64,000 nucleotides of DNA. Source: Propionibacteriaceae bacterium ZF39. Lineage in GTDB: Bacteria; Actinomycetota; Actinomycetes; Propionibacteriales; Propionibacteriaceae. Each line of letters starts with the position of its first letter. The first letter of the stretch is position 1. Below the pieces are notes generated by a model. That model was not told where the DNA came from. It worked only from the letters and a program-made list of their open reading frames with translations, and ran no database searches. Below, in pieces: positions 48,705 through 58,164 of this stretch. The position numbers and the translations under genes are program-made. The stretch lies in contig CP154795.1 of the NCBI GenBank assembly GCA_039565995.1, positions 496,001 to 560,000 of the forward strand. Direction: 5' to 3'.

Positions 48705-50324
48705 ATGACTGCCAACACATCGTTTCCACGACCCGGCCGTGACCGTCGCGCTGTGCTCCACCGGGCTGCGGTCGGGGCGGAGTCGATCGATTCCCGGCAT
48801 GTCGCCGTCGTGGGCGGGGGAATCGCAGGGCTCGCCGCCGCGGCGGCACTCGCCGAGCGCGGCGTCCGCGTCTCGCTTTTCGAAGCCACCGATCGCCTGG
48901 GCGGGAGGGTGGCGGCGTGGCCGCTTCCGGGGCAGGACGGCCGCACGATGAGCCGCGGCTTCCACGCGTTCTTCCGCCAGTACTACAACCTCCGCGCCCT
49001 GCTCCGCCGCACCGATCCGGGCCTCGATCGCCTGGTCGCGATCGAGGACTATCCACTGCGGCGACCCGACGGCCTGAGCGACTCGTTCGCCGGGCTGAGG
49101 CGTACGCCGCCGTGGTCGGTCCTGCAGTTCGTGCTGCGGAGCCCGGCCTTCACGCTGCCGGCACTCGCGAAGGTCAATGTGTCCGCCGCGCTGGAGCTGC
49201 TCAGGGTGAAATTCCCCGAGACCTTCATGGCCTATGACGGCGAATCCGCGGCCGGTTTTCTCGATCGTCTGCGGTTTCCCCTCCCGGCGCGGGACCTCGC
49301 GCTCGAGGTGTTCGCGCGCTCGTTCTTCGCCGACCCCCGCGACTTCGCTGCCGGCGAGCTGGTGGCCATGTTCCACACCTATTTCGTGGGCTCGGCCGAG
49401 GGGCTGTTGTTCGACGTGCCCACAGACGACTACGACGCCGCACTGTGGGAACCGCTCGGGCGTTATCTGGCCGGGCTCGGGGTGGACCTCCGCACCGGCG
49501 CGCGCGTCGATGTCCTTTCGGTCGGCCCCGACGCGGCGGGGGTGACCGTGGATGGGCGCACCCTGGCGACGGATGCCATCGTGCTCGCCACCGACCCGCG
49601 GACCGCTCGCGAACTTGTTCGGACGGCTGATGTGGCGGGCGTCGCGGACGGAACGCTCACCGGCTGGAGGCAGGCCGTCGCGGACACCGGCAACGCGCCA
49701 CCGTTCGTCGTGGTCCGGTTGTGGCTGGGACGGGAGGTCAACCCCGACCGCCCGGCCTTCCTCGGCACCAGCGGCTATGGCCCGCTCGACAACGTGTCCG
49801 TCCTGGAGCGCTTCGAGGCCGGTGCGCGCTCCTGGTCCGAGCGGCACGGCGGTTCGGTCGTGGAGTTGCATGCGTACGCCTGCGCTCCCGATCTTGCCGT
49901 CGATTCCCCCCAGCAGCACGCCGTGGTCGACCGGCTCATCGCCGAACTGCACCGCGTGTACCCCGAAACCGCGACCGCTTCCGAGATCGCCCGAGAGGTG
50001 TTGGTTCGCGACGACTGCACCCTGATCGGACCGACCGGCTGGGCCTCGCGGCCGGGCGTCGTCACCCCGGCGCCGCGGCTCGTGCTGGCGGGCGACTGGG
50101 TGCGCTGCGACTATCCCGTCGCACTGATGGAGCGGGCCGCCACGACGGGGTTCCTGGCCGCCAATGCCCTGCTCGCCGACTGGGGGGTCACCGGTCACGA
50201 CCTCTGGACCGTTCCGATGCGCGGTCTGTTGGCCCGTCCCGGCAGACCGACCGTCACGGCGCGGGCCGCGATGGCCAGCTTTTCGCGCCGGGGTACGCGC
50301 AGACGCCCGGAAAACACGTCATAG
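48705..50324 (+). CDS. crtU: Carotene desaturase/methyltransferase (isorenieratene synthase type)
   Basis: Encodes 539 residues of the FAD-dependent CrtU group. The N-terminal VAVVGGGIAGLAAAAALAER binds FAD. The signature SRGFHAFFRQYYNLRALLRR is typical of CrtU, the enzyme that desaturates and shifts a methyl on the beta-ring to give aromatic isorenieratene. A C-terminal FAD site is RLVLAGDWVRCDYPVALMER. I chose the ATG at 48705, with GGAG eight bases away; a GTG at 48696 is possible. Its 3' end overlaps the convergent crtB by 130 bases. Confidence 0.88.
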   Translation: MTANTSFPRPGRDRRAVLHRAAVGAESIDSRHVAVVGGGIAGLAAAAALAERGVRVSLFEATDRLGGRVAAWPLPGQDGRTMSRGFHAFFRQYYNLRALLRRTDPGLDRLVAIEDYPLRRPDGLSDSFAGLRRTPPWSVLQFVLRSPAFTLPALAKVNVSAALELLRVKFPETFMAYDGESAAGFLDRLRFPLPARDLALEVFARSFFADPRDFAAGELVAMFHTYFVGSAEGLLFDVPTDDYDAALWEPLGRYLAGLGVDLRTGARVDVLSVGPDAAGVTVDGRTLATDAIVLATDPRTARELVRTADVAGVADGTLTGWRQAVADTGNAPPFVVVRLWLGREVNPDRPAFLGTSGYGPLDNVSVLERFEAGARSWSERHGGSVVELHAYACAPDLAVDSPQQHAVVDRLIAELHRVYPETATASEIAREVLVRDDCTLIGPTGWASRPGVVTPAPRLVLAGDWVRCDYPVALMERAATTGFLAANALLADWGVTGHDLWTVPMRGLLARPGRPTVTARAAMASFSRRGTRRRPENTS

Positions 50325-51106
50325 TCGGCGGCCTCGATCTTGTCGAGGATGCGGCTGTACATCACGAGTGCCGTCCCCACGCAACGCCGGGAGGCTGGGG
50401 GAAGCATGTCCAGCCCGGTGCGGGCTTCGGCGTACAGCGCCCGATTGCGCACGATCTGCTCGCGCATCATGGCCTGCCACTCAGGGGTGACCCGGCGCAG
50501 GTGGGGATCGGCGCCGTGCCGAGCGAGGTCTTCCTGCGGCACGTAGACCCGGCCGCGGTCGAGATCCTCCCCGATATCGCGCAGGAAATTGGTGAGCTGG
50601 AACGCGTGCCCGAGCGCACGCGCGGGCCCGAACGCCTGCGGAGTCAGCGGCTCCAGCACCGGCAGCATCATCTCCCCGATCACGGCGGCGGATCCCTCCA
50701 TATAGCCGTCGCGCAGTTCCGGCCAGGTGGCCCACGTGTCGCGAACCAGGTCCAGGGCCATGGCCTCGAAGAAGCGCTCGAAGCATTCGGGATCGGTGCC
50801 GCGGCGGCGGATGCTCTCCACGATCGTGGCCATCACGGGGTCGGGCGAGTGGCCCCTGGCCAGGGCACCGAAGAACATCGCGCGGAAAGCGGCCAGGCGC
50901 TCTGCCGGCGTACCCTCCTGGGGCACCGCCAGGTCCACCCGGTCGGGTTCGTCGACGATGTCGTCGGCGAGGCGGCAGAGGGCATAGACCGTGAACACAT
51001 CCCGCCGCTGGCGCGGCGGGAGGAGCATCGCGCCCCAGTAGTAGGTGGTGCCTTGCTGCCGCGTGAGCGCAGCGCAACGGCGCTGGCCCTCGGTGAGCCG
51101 GGTCAT
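50195..51106 (-). CDS. crtB: Phytoene synthase
   Basis: Encodes 303 residues of the squalene/phytoene synthase family, which joins two geranylgeranyl diphosphates to phytoene. Substrate-binding Asp motifs are seen in YALCRLADDIVDEPDRVD (first) and FLRDIGEDLDRGRVYVPQED (second). The start overlaps the crtI stop (ATGA). It is the last gene of the crtE-crtI-crtB operon and runs 130 bases into the 3' end of crtU on the other strand. Confidence 0.95.
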   Translation of the reverse strand: MTRLTEGQRRCAALTRQQGTTYYWGAMLLPPRQRRDVFTVYALCRLADDIVDEPDRVDLAVPQEGTPAERLAAFRAMFFGALARGHSPDPVMATIVESIRRRGTDPECFERFFEAMALDLVRDTWATWPELRDGYMEGSAAVIGEMMLPVLEPLTPQAFGPARALGHAFQLTNFLRDIGEDLDRGRVYVPQEDLARHGADPHLRRVTPEWQAMMREQIVRNRALYAEARTGLDMLPPASRRCVGTALVMYSRILDKIEAADYDVFSGRLRVPRREKLAIAARAVTVGLPGRANRPRIGTVQRS

Positions 51107-52581
51107 CGGAGCATCTCCGCAATGCGCTCGGCCGCGAGCTTCCCCGAGATCAGGACCATGGGAATGCCGACGCCGGGAGTGGTCGACGAGCCGGCGAACG
51201 CGAGCCCCGGGACGCGGCGGTCGACATTGCGGGGCCGGAAGGGGCCGGTCTGGCGGAAGGTGTGGGCAAGGGCGAACGGCGTCCCCGCCGCCAGGCCCTG
51301 GGCGGCCCAGTCGTCCGGCGTCACCAGCTGCTCGGTGACGATGTCGGTGGGATATCCGAAGGCCTGCAGGTCGCGGGTGAGACGCGTCCGGAGCCGGCGG
51401 CCGGCGTCGGGCCAGTTGATCGTGCGCCCCGCCTGCAGATTGGGCACGGGTTCGAGGACATAGAGCGTGTGGTGTCCCGCGGGTGCGGCGGTGGCGTCGT
51501 CGAGCGAGGGGATCGCGACGAAGCGGGAGGGGTCCGACATCGGCCGGCCGCGTTTGAGCAGGTCGCTGAAGGCATTGTCCCAGTCTGCGCCGAAGTGGAT
51601 GTTGTGATGCCCGACCCCCTCGGGCAACTCGCCGCGGACGCCGGCATGCCACACCAGCGCACTCGGGGAGAACCGCCCGCGGCGGGCCGTGCGCGGAGCG
51701 GGAATGTCGGGCAGGAGCTGCTCATAGGCCACCGGCAGATCGGGAGTCAGGACCACCCCGTCGGCGGCCAGGAATTCGCCGTCGCCCAGGCGTACGCCCC
51801 GGACCCCGCCCCCGGACCCGCGTTCGACGCGCGCGACCGGCGTCGAACAACGGATCTCGACACCGGCGGCTCGGGCCGCGCGGGCCATCGCCCGGGGCAC
51901 CGCGTGCATGCCGCCCTCGGTCGGAAACCAGACGCCCTCGATCGAGTCCATGTAGGTGATCACGGCATAGAGCGCGAGGGCCTGGGCGGGGGCGAGACCG
52001 GCGTACATGGCCTGGAAGCTGAACACCCGGTGCAGCCGCTCATCGTCGAAACGGCGGGCGATCTCGGGGCCGAGTCGCCTGAAGGCCCCCAGGCGGACGA
52101 GCTCGAGCGCGGCGCGGGGCGAACGGAAGAGGTCGAGAGGGGTGTTGAAGTTGGTGTCGATGAAGTGGGGGAGTTCGGCGTCGTTGAGGCGGCGGAGCCA
52201 GGCGACGAACCGATCGAACGCCCACGCGTCCTTCGTGCCGCACTCGCGGGCGATCTCCTCGCGCATCTTCTCGTGGCCCGGCCGGACGAGGAGCCGGGAA
52301 CCGTCGGCGAAGAAGGCGTGATAGGCGGGGTCGAGCAGTGTGAACTCGAGATGGTCGGCGACCGTGCTGCCGACAGCGTTGAACGCCTGCTCCAGCAGGG
52401 GAACCATCGTGAACACGGTCGGCCCGGTGTCGAACCGGAAGCCATCCTGTTCGAGCGTGCCATTGCGGCCCCCGGGTTGGGCTTCGCGTTCGAGCACCGT
52501 GACCCGATGGCCGGTGCCCGCAAGGTGGAGCGCTGCTGCCAGGCCCGCGAGGCCTGCGCCGACGACGATGACGTGGTTCAT
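51103..52581 (-). CDS. crtI: Phytoene desaturase
   Basis: Encodes 492 residues of the CrtI family, which desaturates phytoene to lycopene. The N-terminal FAD motif is VIVVGAGLAGLAAALHLA followed by GGRNGTLEQDGFRFDTGPTV, and the C-terminal signature is VPGLAFAGSSTTPGVGIPMV. It overlaps crtE upstream and crtB downstream by four bases each, so all three are translationally coupled. Confidence 0.95.
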   Translation of the reverse strand: MNHVIVVGAGLAGLAAALHLAGTGHRVTVLEREAQPGGRNGTLEQDGFRFDTGPTVFTMVPLLEQAFNAVGSTVADHLEFTLLDPAYHAFFADGSRLLVRPGHEKMREEIARECGTKDAWAFDRFVAWLRRLNDAELPHFIDTNFNTPLDLFRSPRAALELVRLGAFRRLGPEIARRFDDERLHRVFSFQAMYAGLAPAQALALYAVITYMDSIEGVWFPTEGGMHAVPRAMARAARAAGVEIRCSTPVARVERGSGGGVRGVRLGDGEFLAADGVVLTPDLPVAYEQLLPDIPAPRTARRGRFSPSALVWHAGVRGELPEGVGHHNIHFGADWDNAFSDLLKRGRPMSDPSRFVAIPSLDDATAAPAGHHTLYVLEPVPNLQAGRTINWPDAGRRLRTRLTRDLQAFGYPTDIVTEQLVTPDDWAAQGLAAGTPFALAHTFRQTGPFRPRNVDRRVPGLAFAGSSTTPGVGIPMVLISGKLAAERIAEMLR

Positions 52582-53687
52582 GCGTGTCTCCAGACGGCGG
52601 CCCGGGCGGTGGTCCGCAAGCCCGCGACGGCGTCGGGGTCGAGGGTGACATCGGGTGCGGTCAGGCAGGCCATCGCGGCGTCGAACTCCTCCGCGATGAG
52701 GCGATCGAGTTCCTCGGCGACGCCGGCCTCGCGGATGGCGATGGCCAGGCGGGGGACGTCCTCGCGGCGCAGTGCGGGCGTGCCGACCGCGGCGAGCAGG
52801 CTTGCCGCCTCGCCGGTCAACCGCTCGGCGGCGAGGCTGAGCAGGACGGTGGGCTTGGCCTCGAAAAGATCGTCGCCGGCCGGCTTGCCCGTCACGCCGG
52901 GGTCACCCCACACGCCCAGGTAGTCATCGCGCAGCGCGAAGGCATAACCCAGGCGCTCGCCGCAGGCGAGCAGGGCGGCCGTGGCGCCGGGACCGGCGTC
53001 GGCAGCTGCGGCGCCGAGCTGGAGCGGGCGGGTGACCGTATAGCCGCCCGACTTGAGCCGTGCCACGTGTTGAGCGTGGCGACGATCCCGGCGGCGGGCG
53101 GCGGCGCCGGTGAGGTCGGCACGCTGGCCCGCCATGAGCTCGATGTTCAGCGCGAACCAGATGGTGCGCAGGCCGGCCGGCAGGTCGCCCACGAGGCGGT
53201 CGGCGAGCATGTGGGCGAGATCGCCGAGGAGGATGGCCAGGTTGCGACCGAAGACCTCTCCGTCCCCCGCGGCTCCCGCGGCGTCGTGCCAGGTGGCCGC
53301 CTCACAGTGGGCCGACGGCCGCCCGCGGCGCGAATCGGACTCGTCCATCACGTCGTCATGGATGAGTGCAAACAGGTGCAGGGTCTCCAGGGCCGCGGCC
53401 ACGCGGATGAGCCGGTGGTAGCAGGGCGTCCCCGGTTGGCCGCCGCCTGCGAGGAACCCCCAGTAAGCCAGGCGTACCCGCAGCCGCTTGCCGCGACCGA
53501 CCAGCAGGCCCGTGAGCCAGCCGGGCAGGTCGTCCGGCAGCACGTCCGTGGCGAGCCCGTCCAGATGCCGCTCCCACTCCTGGGTCAGCGTGGCGAGTTC
53601 CCGGGCCAGGAGAGCGTCCACGTCGACGATGGCCCGGTCGGCCGTGTCGGGGATCTGGGGGGTGGGGACTTCGGACCTCTGCAGCAC
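52578..53687 (-). CDS. crtE: Geranylgeranyl diphosphate synthase
   Basis: Encodes 369 residues of a trans-polyprenyl diphosphate synthase. The first aspartate-rich motif is LIHDDVMDESDSRRGRP and the second is FALRDDYLGVWGDPG. It makes the C20 precursor for CrtB from IPP and allylic diphosphates. It heads the minus-strand carotenoid operon and diverges from carH; two CarH-type motifs lie between. No idi gene is in the window. Confidence 0.92.
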   Translation of the reverse strand: MLQRSEVPTPQIPDTADRAIVDVDALLARELATLTQEWERHLDGLATDVLPDDLPGWLTGLLVGRGKRLRVRLAYWGFLAGGGQPGTPCYHRLIRVAAALETLHLFALIHDDVMDESDSRRGRPSAHCEAATWHDAAGAAGDGEVFGRNLAILLGDLAHMLADRLVGDLPAGLRTIWFALNIELMAGQRADLTGAAARRRDRRHAQHVARLKSGGYTVTRPLQLGAAAADAGPGATAALLACGERLGYAFALRDDYLGVWGDPGVTGKPAGDDLFEAKPTVLLSLAAERLTGEAASLLAAVGTPALRREDVPRLAIAIREAGVAEELDRLIAEEFDAAMACLTAPDVTLDPDAVAGLRTTARAAVWRHA

Positions 53688-53703
53688 AACGCCTGTCCTT
53701 GTC

Positions 53704-53722
53704 TAAGGTTTGTTTAATGTTT
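53704..53722. promoter_or_regulatory. CarH-type operator candidate before crtE
   Basis: taaggtttgtttaatgttt lies 17-35 bases before the crtE ATG and keeps the core AAGGTTTGT and following AA of the site at 53767. It is well placed to block crtE transcription. Confidence 0.6.
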
Positions 53723-53765
53723 CTCGACTCTACTCGCTGACGAGGGAGTCGGGCAAACACTGTGT

Positions 53766-53787
53766 GCAAGGTTTGTCCAACCCTTGC
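53766..53787. promoter_or_regulatory. CarH-type operator candidate before carH
   Basis: gcaagg and ccttgc frame a 22-base palindrome (gcaagg-N10-ccttgc) with the core aaggtttgtccaa. It ends 34 bases before the GTG of carH, as expected for autoregulation by a MerR-family dimer or tetramer. Confidence 0.65.
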
Positions 53788-53821
53788 TATCTTCAAACTG
53801 CGAACCACGGAGGAAGTGGCG

Positions 53822-54673
53822 GTGTACACGGTCAGGCAGGCGGCCGCCCTCACGGGTGTTCCCCAGGCCACCCTTCGAGCCTGGGAACGGCGCTATCGCG
53901 TGGTGCAGCCGACTCGATCCGACGGTGGATATCGACTTTACGACGAGGCGCAGATTGCCGTCCTGCGGACCATGGCCCAGTTGGTCGATCGGGGCGTCCC
54001 CGCTTCGAGCGCCGCCGTCCGTGCGGCCGACGGCCCCGATGCCCCGACCGGGATGCATCGCGTCGACGGGGATCTCGTCGACGCGGCGCGCTCCCTTGAT
54101 CACCAGCGGTTGCGTTCGTTGGTCGAGCGAGCCTTCGCGGCCGGGCCCTTCGAGGAGATTCTCCACGCGTGGTTGCTGCCGGAGGTGGCGAAGCTGGGGG
54201 ACGCCTGGGAGTCGGGCGAGCTCTCCATCGCCCAGGAGCACTTCGCCAGCGCCCAGCTGATGCGCGCCATCTCGTCGGTCTTCGAGGCGGTTGAGATCTC
54301 GGGGGATGCTCCGCCGGTGCTCGTGGGCCTGCCCCGGGGCGCGCGGCACGAGATCGGCGTGTTCTCCTTCGCCACCTGCCTTCGGCGGCTGGGTGTGAAT
54401 GTCATCTATCTGGGCAGTGATGTCCCTGTCGGGGAATGGGTCGCGGCGGCGTCGGCGCGGATCGCCCGTGGGCTGGTGGTGGGCGTCACCATGGTCGCCG
54501 ACGTCGACGAAGCCCAGGCCATCGTCGATGCCTGTGCTGACCTCAATCCGCCCCTGACGGTCTGGGCGGGGGGCGCGCAGAGCGAGGGCGTACGCCGCGC
54601 CACGATCCTGCCCGACGACATGGCCGAGGCGGCGCGCATCGTGGAACGCAGCCTGGCTGCGGGCGCGGCCTGA
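53822..54673 (+). CDS. carH: CarH/LitR-type cobalamin-binding photoreceptor repressor
   Basis: Encodes 283 residues with a MerR-type winged helix (about 1-70, AWERRYRVVQPTRSDGGYRLY) and a B12-binding domain. The B12 residues match known CarH: W129 and E139-H140 in WESGELSIAQEH, and the lower-ligand His at about 176 in RGARHEIGVF. CarH with adenosylcobalamin represses carotenoid genes in the dark, and light breaks the bond and releases DNA. The GTG at 53822 has GGAGG eight bases away; an earlier GTG at 53816 is too close. It diverges from crtE. Confidence 0.92.
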   Translation: MYTVRQAAALTGVPQATLRAWERRYRVVQPTRSDGGYRLYDEAQIAVLRTMAQLVDRGVPASSAAVRAADGPDAPTGMHRVDGDLVDAARSLDHQRLRSLVERAFAAGPFEEILHAWLLPEVAKLGDAWESGELSIAQEHFASAQLMRAISSVFEAVEISGDAPPVLVGLPRGARHEIGVFSFATCLRRLGVNVIYLGSDVPVGEWVAAASARIARGLVVGVTMVADVDEAQAIVDACADLNPPLTVWAGGAQSEGVRRATILPDDMAEAARIVERSLAAGAA

Positions 54674-54706
54674 GCAGACCGGGCGAATCGGCGTACGCAA
54701 ACGAAA

Positions 54707-54735
54707 CGGCGGCCGGCCCACCGGGCCGACCGCCG
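54707..54735. terminator. Hairpin between carH and catalase
   Basis: cggcggccggcc (54707-54718) pairs with ggccgaccgccg (54724-54735) with one mismatch and a short loop. It lies between the convergent carH and catalase ends and is a likely terminator for both. Confidence 0.75.
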
Positions 54736-54755
54736 CTTGGCGTCACTTCAGGTGA

Positions 54756-56381
54756 TCAGAGCTCGATGTCCTCGGCACCCGGGGATGCCTTCGGGAACTC
54801 CTTCTCCACCTCGGGCGGAGTGAACATGTCGTGCTCCTCGGCGGCGTACGCCTCCAGCGCCGCCTTCACGCCCGCACCATAGGCCGGGTCGGCCTTGGTG
54901 CAGTTGGCGACATGACGCTCCTTGATGAAGTCGGGAGCATCGTCCATCGCGCGAGCAGTGTTGTCGAACAGCCGCTGCTTCTGGGCATCGTCCATCGACC
55001 GGAAGAGCGCGCCCGGCTGGCTGAAGTAGTCGTCGTCGTCCTCACGGAAGTTCCACATCGCGGCGTCGCCGTTGATCCTGAGCGGCGGCTCCTGGAAATC
55101 GGGCTGCTCCTGCCACTGGCCATAGCTGTTGGGCTCATAGTGCGGCAGCGAACCGTAGTTGCCGTCGACCCGGCCGATGCCGTCGCGATGGTTGCTGTTG
55201 ACGGGGCAGCGGGCCGAGTTCACCGGGATCTGGTGGAAGTTGGTGCCGAGGCGATAGCGCTGGGCATCCGCATAGTTGAACAGGCGCGACTGGAGCATCC
55301 GGTCCGGCGAGGCGCCGATGCCGGGGACGAGGTTGCTCGGGGCGAACGCCACCTGCTCGACGTCGGCGAAGAAGTTCTCCGGGTTCTTGTTGAGCTCGAA
55401 GTAGCCGATCTCGTGCAGCGGATAGTCGCTCTTGGGCCACACCTTGGTCAGGTCGAACGGATGGATGCGATAGGTCTCGGCCTCGAGTTCGGGCATGATC
55501 TGCGCATACATCGTCCACTTGGGGAAGTCGCCGGAGGTGATGGCTTCCTCGAGGTCGCGGCCGTGGCTCTCGCGGTCCTTGCCGACCAGCACCTCGGCCT
55601 GGGCGTCGGTCAGGGCCTCGATGCCCTGCTGGGAGACGAAGTGGAGCTTGATCCAGAACCGCTCGCCGGCTTCGTTCCAGAAGCTGTAGGTGTGGGAGCT
55701 GAACCCGTTCATGTGACGGAAGGTGCGCGGGATGCCGCGGTCGCTCATCACGACCGTCACCTGCAGCAGCGACTCCGGCAGCAGCGACCACCAGTCGAAG
55801 TTGTAGGTGGGGCTCCGCAGGCCGGTGCGCGGCTCGCGCTTGACGGCCTTGTTGAGGTCGGGGAACTTCTTGGGATCACGGATGAAGAAGACCGGCGTGT
55901 TGTTGCCGACCATGTCCCAGTTGCCTTCTTCGGTATAGAACTTCAGCGCGAAGCCGCGGATATCGCGTTCGGCGTCGGCCGCACCGCGCTCGCCGGCCAC
56001 CGTGGTGAACCGGGCGAACATCTCGGTCTGCTTGCCGACCTCGCTGAAGATCTTGGCGCGCGTGTATTTCGTGATGTCGTGCGTCACGGTGAAGGTGCCG
56101 TGGGCACCCCAGCCCTTCGCGTGCATGCGGCGCTCGGGGATGACTTCGCGCACGAAGTTGCCGAGCTTCTCGTGCAGCCAGACGTCCTGGGCGAGCAGCG
56201 GGCCGCGCGGGCCGGCAGTGAGGCTGTTCTGGTTGTCGGGCACCGGGGCGCCCGCGTTCGTCGTCATGTGCGTGACCGGGCACTCCCCGTGGTTCTGCTC
56301 CGGAGTGGTGGACAGCTTGCGCTGCAGCTCGGCGTTCTCGGCCGGTGTCGGCGCGTTCTTGTAGTCCTCGGACTGGGTCAT
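54756..56381 (-). CDS. Catalase (clade 3-like, heme)
   Basis: Encodes 541 residues of the monofunctional heme catalase family, which splits hydrogen peroxide. Markers are the active-site His region [20 protein letters not shown] and Asn in [12 protein letters not shown], and the proximal heme Tyr in [15 protein letters not shown]. An N-terminal extension of about 35 residues is followed by the core; the length is longer than small-subunit catalases but lacks the large-clade C-terminal domain. The ATG at 56381 has GGAG in front. The C-terminus PGAEDIEL is not peroxisomal or otherwise notable. Confidence 0.95.
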   Translation of the reverse strand: MTQSEDYKNAPTPAENAELQRKLSTTPEQNHGECPVTHMTTNAGAPVPDNQNSLTAGPRGPLLAQDVWLHEKLGNFVREVIPERRMHAKGWGAHGTFTVTHDITKYTRAKIFSEVGKQTEMFARFTTVAGERGAADAERDIRGFALKFYTEEGNWDMVGNNTPVFFIRDPKKFPDLNKAVKREPRTGLRSPTYNFDWWSLLPESLLQVTVVMSDRGIPRTFRHMNGFSSHTYSFWNEAGERFWIKLHFVSQQGIEALTDAQAEVLVGKDRESHGRDLEEAITSGDFPKWTMYAQIMPELEAETYRIHPFDLTKVWPKSDYPLHEIGYFELNKNPENFFADVEQVAFAPSNLVPGIGASPDRMLQSRLFNYADAQRYRLGTNFHQIPVNSARCPVNSNHRDGIGRVDGNYGSLPHYEPNSYGQWQEQPDFQEPPLRINGDAAMWNFREDDDDYFSQPGALFRSMDDAQKQRLFDNTARAMDDAPDFIKERHVANCTKADPAYGAGVKAALEAYAAEEHDMFTPPEVEKEFPKASPGAEDIEL

Positions 56382-56554
56382 CTGTGACTCCACATCGTCG
56401 AATTCGGTGACATCGTTGGCACCCCCGAGCCTAGGAGGCGGCCAATCCCGATACAACGAGGGGTCGGCTCATAGATGCGATCACTCCTATTGCTCCGGTT
56501 GATCGCTCGGTGCGCCGGGCGTACGCCTGCCCGCAAGCGGTCGGTCCCCGGCCC

Positions 56555-56583
56555 TTGACGCTGGGAATATACACGGATCTAAT
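56555..56583 (+). promoter_or_regulatory. Sigma-70-type promoter for the FAD reductase gene
   Basis: TTGACG (56555-56560) and TCTAAT (56578-56583) are 17 bases apart and lie 37 bases before the ATG at 56620, with a visible A/T-rich spacer (gaatatac). Good match to the -35/-10 consensus. Confidence 0.6.
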
Positions 56584-56619
56584 GGAAGTATTGTTGATGG
56601 TGTTGGGCGGGTGGTCATC

Positions 56620-57828
56620 ATGAGCGGAATCGTCATTGTCGGAGCCGGCCTCGCGGGCGCTACGGCAGCAACAGAACTGCGCGAACGGGGCTATGACGGC
56701 GCTCTCACGCTGATCGGTGAGGAGCCCCATGTCCCCTATGAGCGGCCGCCGCTGTCGAAGGATCTGCTGCTCGGCAAATCGGAGGCTGACGCAGCGTCGG
56801 TGCACGGTCGGGATTGGTACGCCGATCACGACGTGGACCTGCGTACGGATGTGGCGGTCACGGCCATCGACACGGCGAACCGACGCGTGACGATCGGTGG
56901 TGAGGAGGAGCTGACGTATGACCAGCTCGTGCTCGCGACCGGCGCCCGGGCGCGGCACTTGGCGATGGCGGACAACTCCGGCGCATCCGTCGTCTATCTC
57001 CGCACGCTCGACGATGCCCAGCGCCTCAAGGATCGCCTCACCGATCACGTTCTGATCATCGGCGCGGGCTGGATCGGGCTCGAAGTGGCGGCGGCGGTGC
57101 GGATGGCGGGCGGCAGGGCCACGGTCGTGGAGTCCGCCGATCTGCCCCTGGGCCGGGTGCTCGGGCCCGAGATTGCGCCGGTTTTCGCCGATCTGCACCG
57201 TGAGCACGGGGTCGATCTGAGGCTCGGGACGACGGTGGAAGCGATAACCAGCGATGGGGAGACGACCGTCCGGCTGGGGGACGGCGAGGAACTCCATCCC
57301 GATCTGATCCTGGTGGGCATCGGCGCGGAGCCGAATGTGGCTCTGGCCGAGGATGCCGGTCTGGACGTCGACCACGGCGTACTCGTCGATGGTCACCTCC
57401 GCACCAGCGATCCGCACGTCTTCGCCATCGGCGACATCGCGAACCAGGATCATCCGGTGTTCGGACGCATCCGGGTCGAACACTGGGACACCGCACTGCA
57501 ACACGGGCGCTATGTGGCCGGGGCGTTGCTCGGCGATCCGGAGCCCTATCGGCGGCCACCGTTCTTCTTCACCGATCAATACGACCTCGGCATGGAGTAT
57601 GTCGGGCATGCCGGAGTAGGGAGCTATGACGAGGTCGTGGTGCGGGGCGACCTGGCCGCGCGGAAGTTCAACGCCCTGTGGCTCAACGACGGCCGCGTGG
57701 TCGCCGGGATGCACGCAGGCGACTGGGATGCGACCAAACACCTGAAGGCCTGGCTCGGCCACGAGGCCACGGGTCAGCTGCGCGATACCGGCCGTCCCCT
57801 CGATCAGCTCGACGAACCGACTGAGTGA
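56620..57828 (+). CDS. Ferredoxin/rubredoxin reductase-like FAD oxidoreductase
   Basis: Encodes 402 residues of the putidaredoxin/rubredoxin reductase family. SGIVIVGAGLAGATAATELR binds FAD, LIIGAGWIGLEVAAAVRMAG binds NAD(P)H, and HVFAIGDIANQDHPVFGRIR is the second FAD motif, with the reductase C-terminal domain from about 310. It passes electrons from NAD(P)H to a ferredoxin and could serve the P450 11 kb away, since no other ferredoxin reductase is in the window. A GTG at 56611 is an alternative start. Confidence 0.9.
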   Translation: MSGIVIVGAGLAGATAATELRERGYDGALTLIGEEPHVPYERPPLSKDLLLGKSEADAASVHGRDWYADHDVDLRTDVAVTAIDTANRRVTIGGEEELTYDQLVLATGARARHLAMADNSGASVVYLRTLDDAQRLKDRLTDHVLIIGAGWIGLEVAAAVRMAGGRATVVESADLPLGRVLGPEIAPVFADLHREHGVDLRLGTTVEAITSDGETTVRLGDGEELHPDLILVGIGAEPNVALAEDAGLDVDHGVLVDGHLRTSDPHVFAIGDIANQDHPVFGRIRVEHWDTALQHGRYVAGALLGDPEPYRRPPFFFTDQYDLGMEYVGHAGVGSYDEVVVRGDLAARKFNALWLNDGRVVAGMHAGDWDATKHLKAWLGHEATGQLRDTGRPLDQLDEPTE

Positions 57829-57852
57829 CGCAAGCAAAGGAAACGAATCGAC

Positions 57853-58164
57853 ATGACGAATCCCAAGGACTTCGAACTTGTTCCCGGGCAGCGCGGGGCG
57901 TGGACGGTCAACACGGTTGCCGGTGACGACCCGGTGTCGTTCATGCTGCTGATGGGCGGCGCTGGCGAGGCAAGCAAGGGCAAGCTCGACGAGGACGAGG
58001 CATCGGCGCGGGCGGTGGTGGCGTACCTCCTCGGCAGGCAGCAGGCCGACGACCTGCCCAACCGCGTCGAGATCGGTGACGTGACGGCGTCCTATGGCGA
58101 CGTCGTGGACGAGATCGTCCGGTTGCGTGACGGAGACGCGGAGTCTGTCGGCGAATCGTCATGA
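57853..58164 (+). CDS. Small unknown protein ahead of the glycosylase
   Basis: Encodes 103 acidic residues (MTNPKDFELVPGQRGAWTVN start). It has an alpha-helical middle (DEDEASARAVVAYLLGRQQAD) and no cysteine, signal peptide or membrane segment. I do not recognise the family. It is in an operon: 24 bases after the reductase gene and overlapping the glycosylase gene by ATGA. Confidence 0.65.
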   Translation: MTNPKDFELVPGQRGAWTVNTVAGDDPVSFMLLMGGAGEASKGKLDEDEASARAVVAYLLGRQQADDLPNRVEIGDVTASYGDVVDEIVRLRDGDAESVGESS

